A stretch of 58,284 nucleotides of DNA, taken from NCBI GenBank assembly GCA_035629775.1, contig DASPHG010000015.1:1-58284 (forward strand). Direction: 5' to 3'. Position numbers and translations under genes: made by a program. The number at the start of each line of letters is the position of its first letter. Positions within the stretch are counted from its first letter, which is position 1. Shown here piece by piece: positions 57,832 through 58,284 of the stretch. The notes beneath the pieces were generated by a model, which was given only the letters and a program-made list of their open reading frames with translations, was not told the origin of the DNA and searched no databases. This DNA is from DASPHG01 sp035629775 (GTDB lineage Bacteria; Actinomycetota; Thermoleophilia; Solirubrobacterales; Thermoleophilaceae).

Positions 57832-58284
57832 CCCGGCGATTCGCCGCGCACGCAGCGCGAGCTCGAGCTCGAAGCGGCCGTCCGGCTCGTCGAGCCGCGC
57901 CCCGAACAGCTCACGGAGCCGAGCCAGGCGGTACCGCACCGTCTGCGGGTGCACGTGCAGCGCGCTCGCCACCGCCTCGGTGCGGCCGCGGTGGCGGAGC
58001 CAGGCGTCGAGCGTCGAGCCGAGCCGATCGCGCGAGAGGTCGGTCTCGCCGGCGAGCGGAGCGAGTGCGCGCTCGGCCACGTCGCGCGCCAGGCGGCGGT
58101 CGGCGCCCAGCAGGAGCGCGAGGTTGTGCCGCTCGGCCAAAACCAGCTCGCCGCCGTCGTCGATTCCCCCCTGCCCCGCGAGGTGGAGCACCTCGCGCGC
58201 GCGCCCGAAGCTCACGGCGGCCTCCTGCCAGTCCACCGCCGGCCCGAGCGCCGCGCGCCTGTCGCGCACGGCGGCCTCCAGCTC
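57829..58284 (-). CDS. PucR-family transcriptional regulator, C-terminal part (partial)
   Basis: The visible 151 residues are the end of a CdaR/PucR-type activator. RDRLGSTLDAWLRHRGRTEAVASALHVHPQTVRYRLARLRELFG is the C-terminal helix-turn-helix (HTH_30 type), and the preceding LALLLGADRRLARDVAERALAPLAGE is the usual end of the GGDEF-like middle domain. The frame stays open to the right edge (ELEAA upstream of a GTG at 58269), so the N-terminal part is missing only because the window ends. It may control the SDR-MMPL operon that follows. Confidence 0.85.
   Translation of the reverse strand, partial: ELEAAVRDRRAALGPAVDWQEAAVSFGRAREVLHLAGQGGIDDGGELVLAERHNLALLLGADRRLARDVAERALAPLAGETDLSRDRLGSTLDAWLRHRGRTEAVASALHVHPQTVRYRLARLRELFGARLDEPDGRFELELALRARRIAG

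Overview
The window is very GC-rich, almost fully coding DNA from a chromosome. Many genes begin with GTG a few bases after a TAnnnT box and so look leaderless. A small LPRTG-type sorting-signal protein, an AftD-like arabinofuranosyltransferase homologue and tandem AidB-like dehydrogenases point to Actinomycetota. Thermoleophilia (Solirubrobacterales-like) is my best guess, from overall impression rather than a marker gene. I see no rRNA, tRNA, CRISPR array or complete insertion sequence, and no gene-free stretch longer than about 125 bases.

Positions 1-26324 are mainly an envelope or exopolysaccharide locus. A minus-strand run holds an M20 peptidase, an LCP ligase, a UDP-glucose dehydrogenase and a sugar nucleotidyltransferase cut by the left edge. 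Plus and minus runs then carry two acyltransferase-3 proteins, a glycosyltransferase fused to a flippase, two methyltransferases, a 1401-residue AftD-like protein, an O-antigen ligase/polymerase-like protein, two GT-C-like membrane proteins, several GT4 and GT2 enzymes, a second flippase and a small wall-anchored protein. Together these could make, decorate, export and attach a surface glycan.

Positions 26343-30475 hold three exported hydrolases: a metallophosphoesterase, a glycerophosphodiesterase and a glycoside hydrolase. Positions 30510-44061 are mixed metabolism: a flavin monooxygenase with an acyl-CoA dehydrogenase, an RmlC-like cupin with an HpcH/HpaI lyase, a GT2 head to head with a sulfotransferase, and a TetR regulator followed by two AidB-like dehydrogenases and an enoyl-CoA hydratase. 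OsmC, a PEP mutase-family protein, a CrtA-like protein, DUF1428 and GNAT proteins follow.

Positions 44095-51570 are a complete F1Fo ATP synthase operon (atpZ, an atpI-like gene, then B-E-F-H-A-G-D-C). Its alpha and beta subunits carry unusual acidic C-terminal tails. Divergent from it, a perfect CsoR/CstR-type operator palindrome overlaps the promoter of a His-rich DUF4396-ICMT fusion and a CstB-like persulfide dioxygenase-rhodanese, a likely sulfide/persulfide or metal stress module. A channel-like protein, an MMPL transporter, a short-chain dehydrogenase and a truncated PucR-type regulator end the window.

The strongest structural signals beyond genes are: (1) G/C-core perfect palindromes inside or at the ends of genes (25027-25059, 38533-38567, 44054-44098); (2) divergent gene pairs whose back-to-back -10 boxes overlap, mostly with leaderless starts; (3) convergent pairs that share interlocked CTAG/TTAG stop codons.
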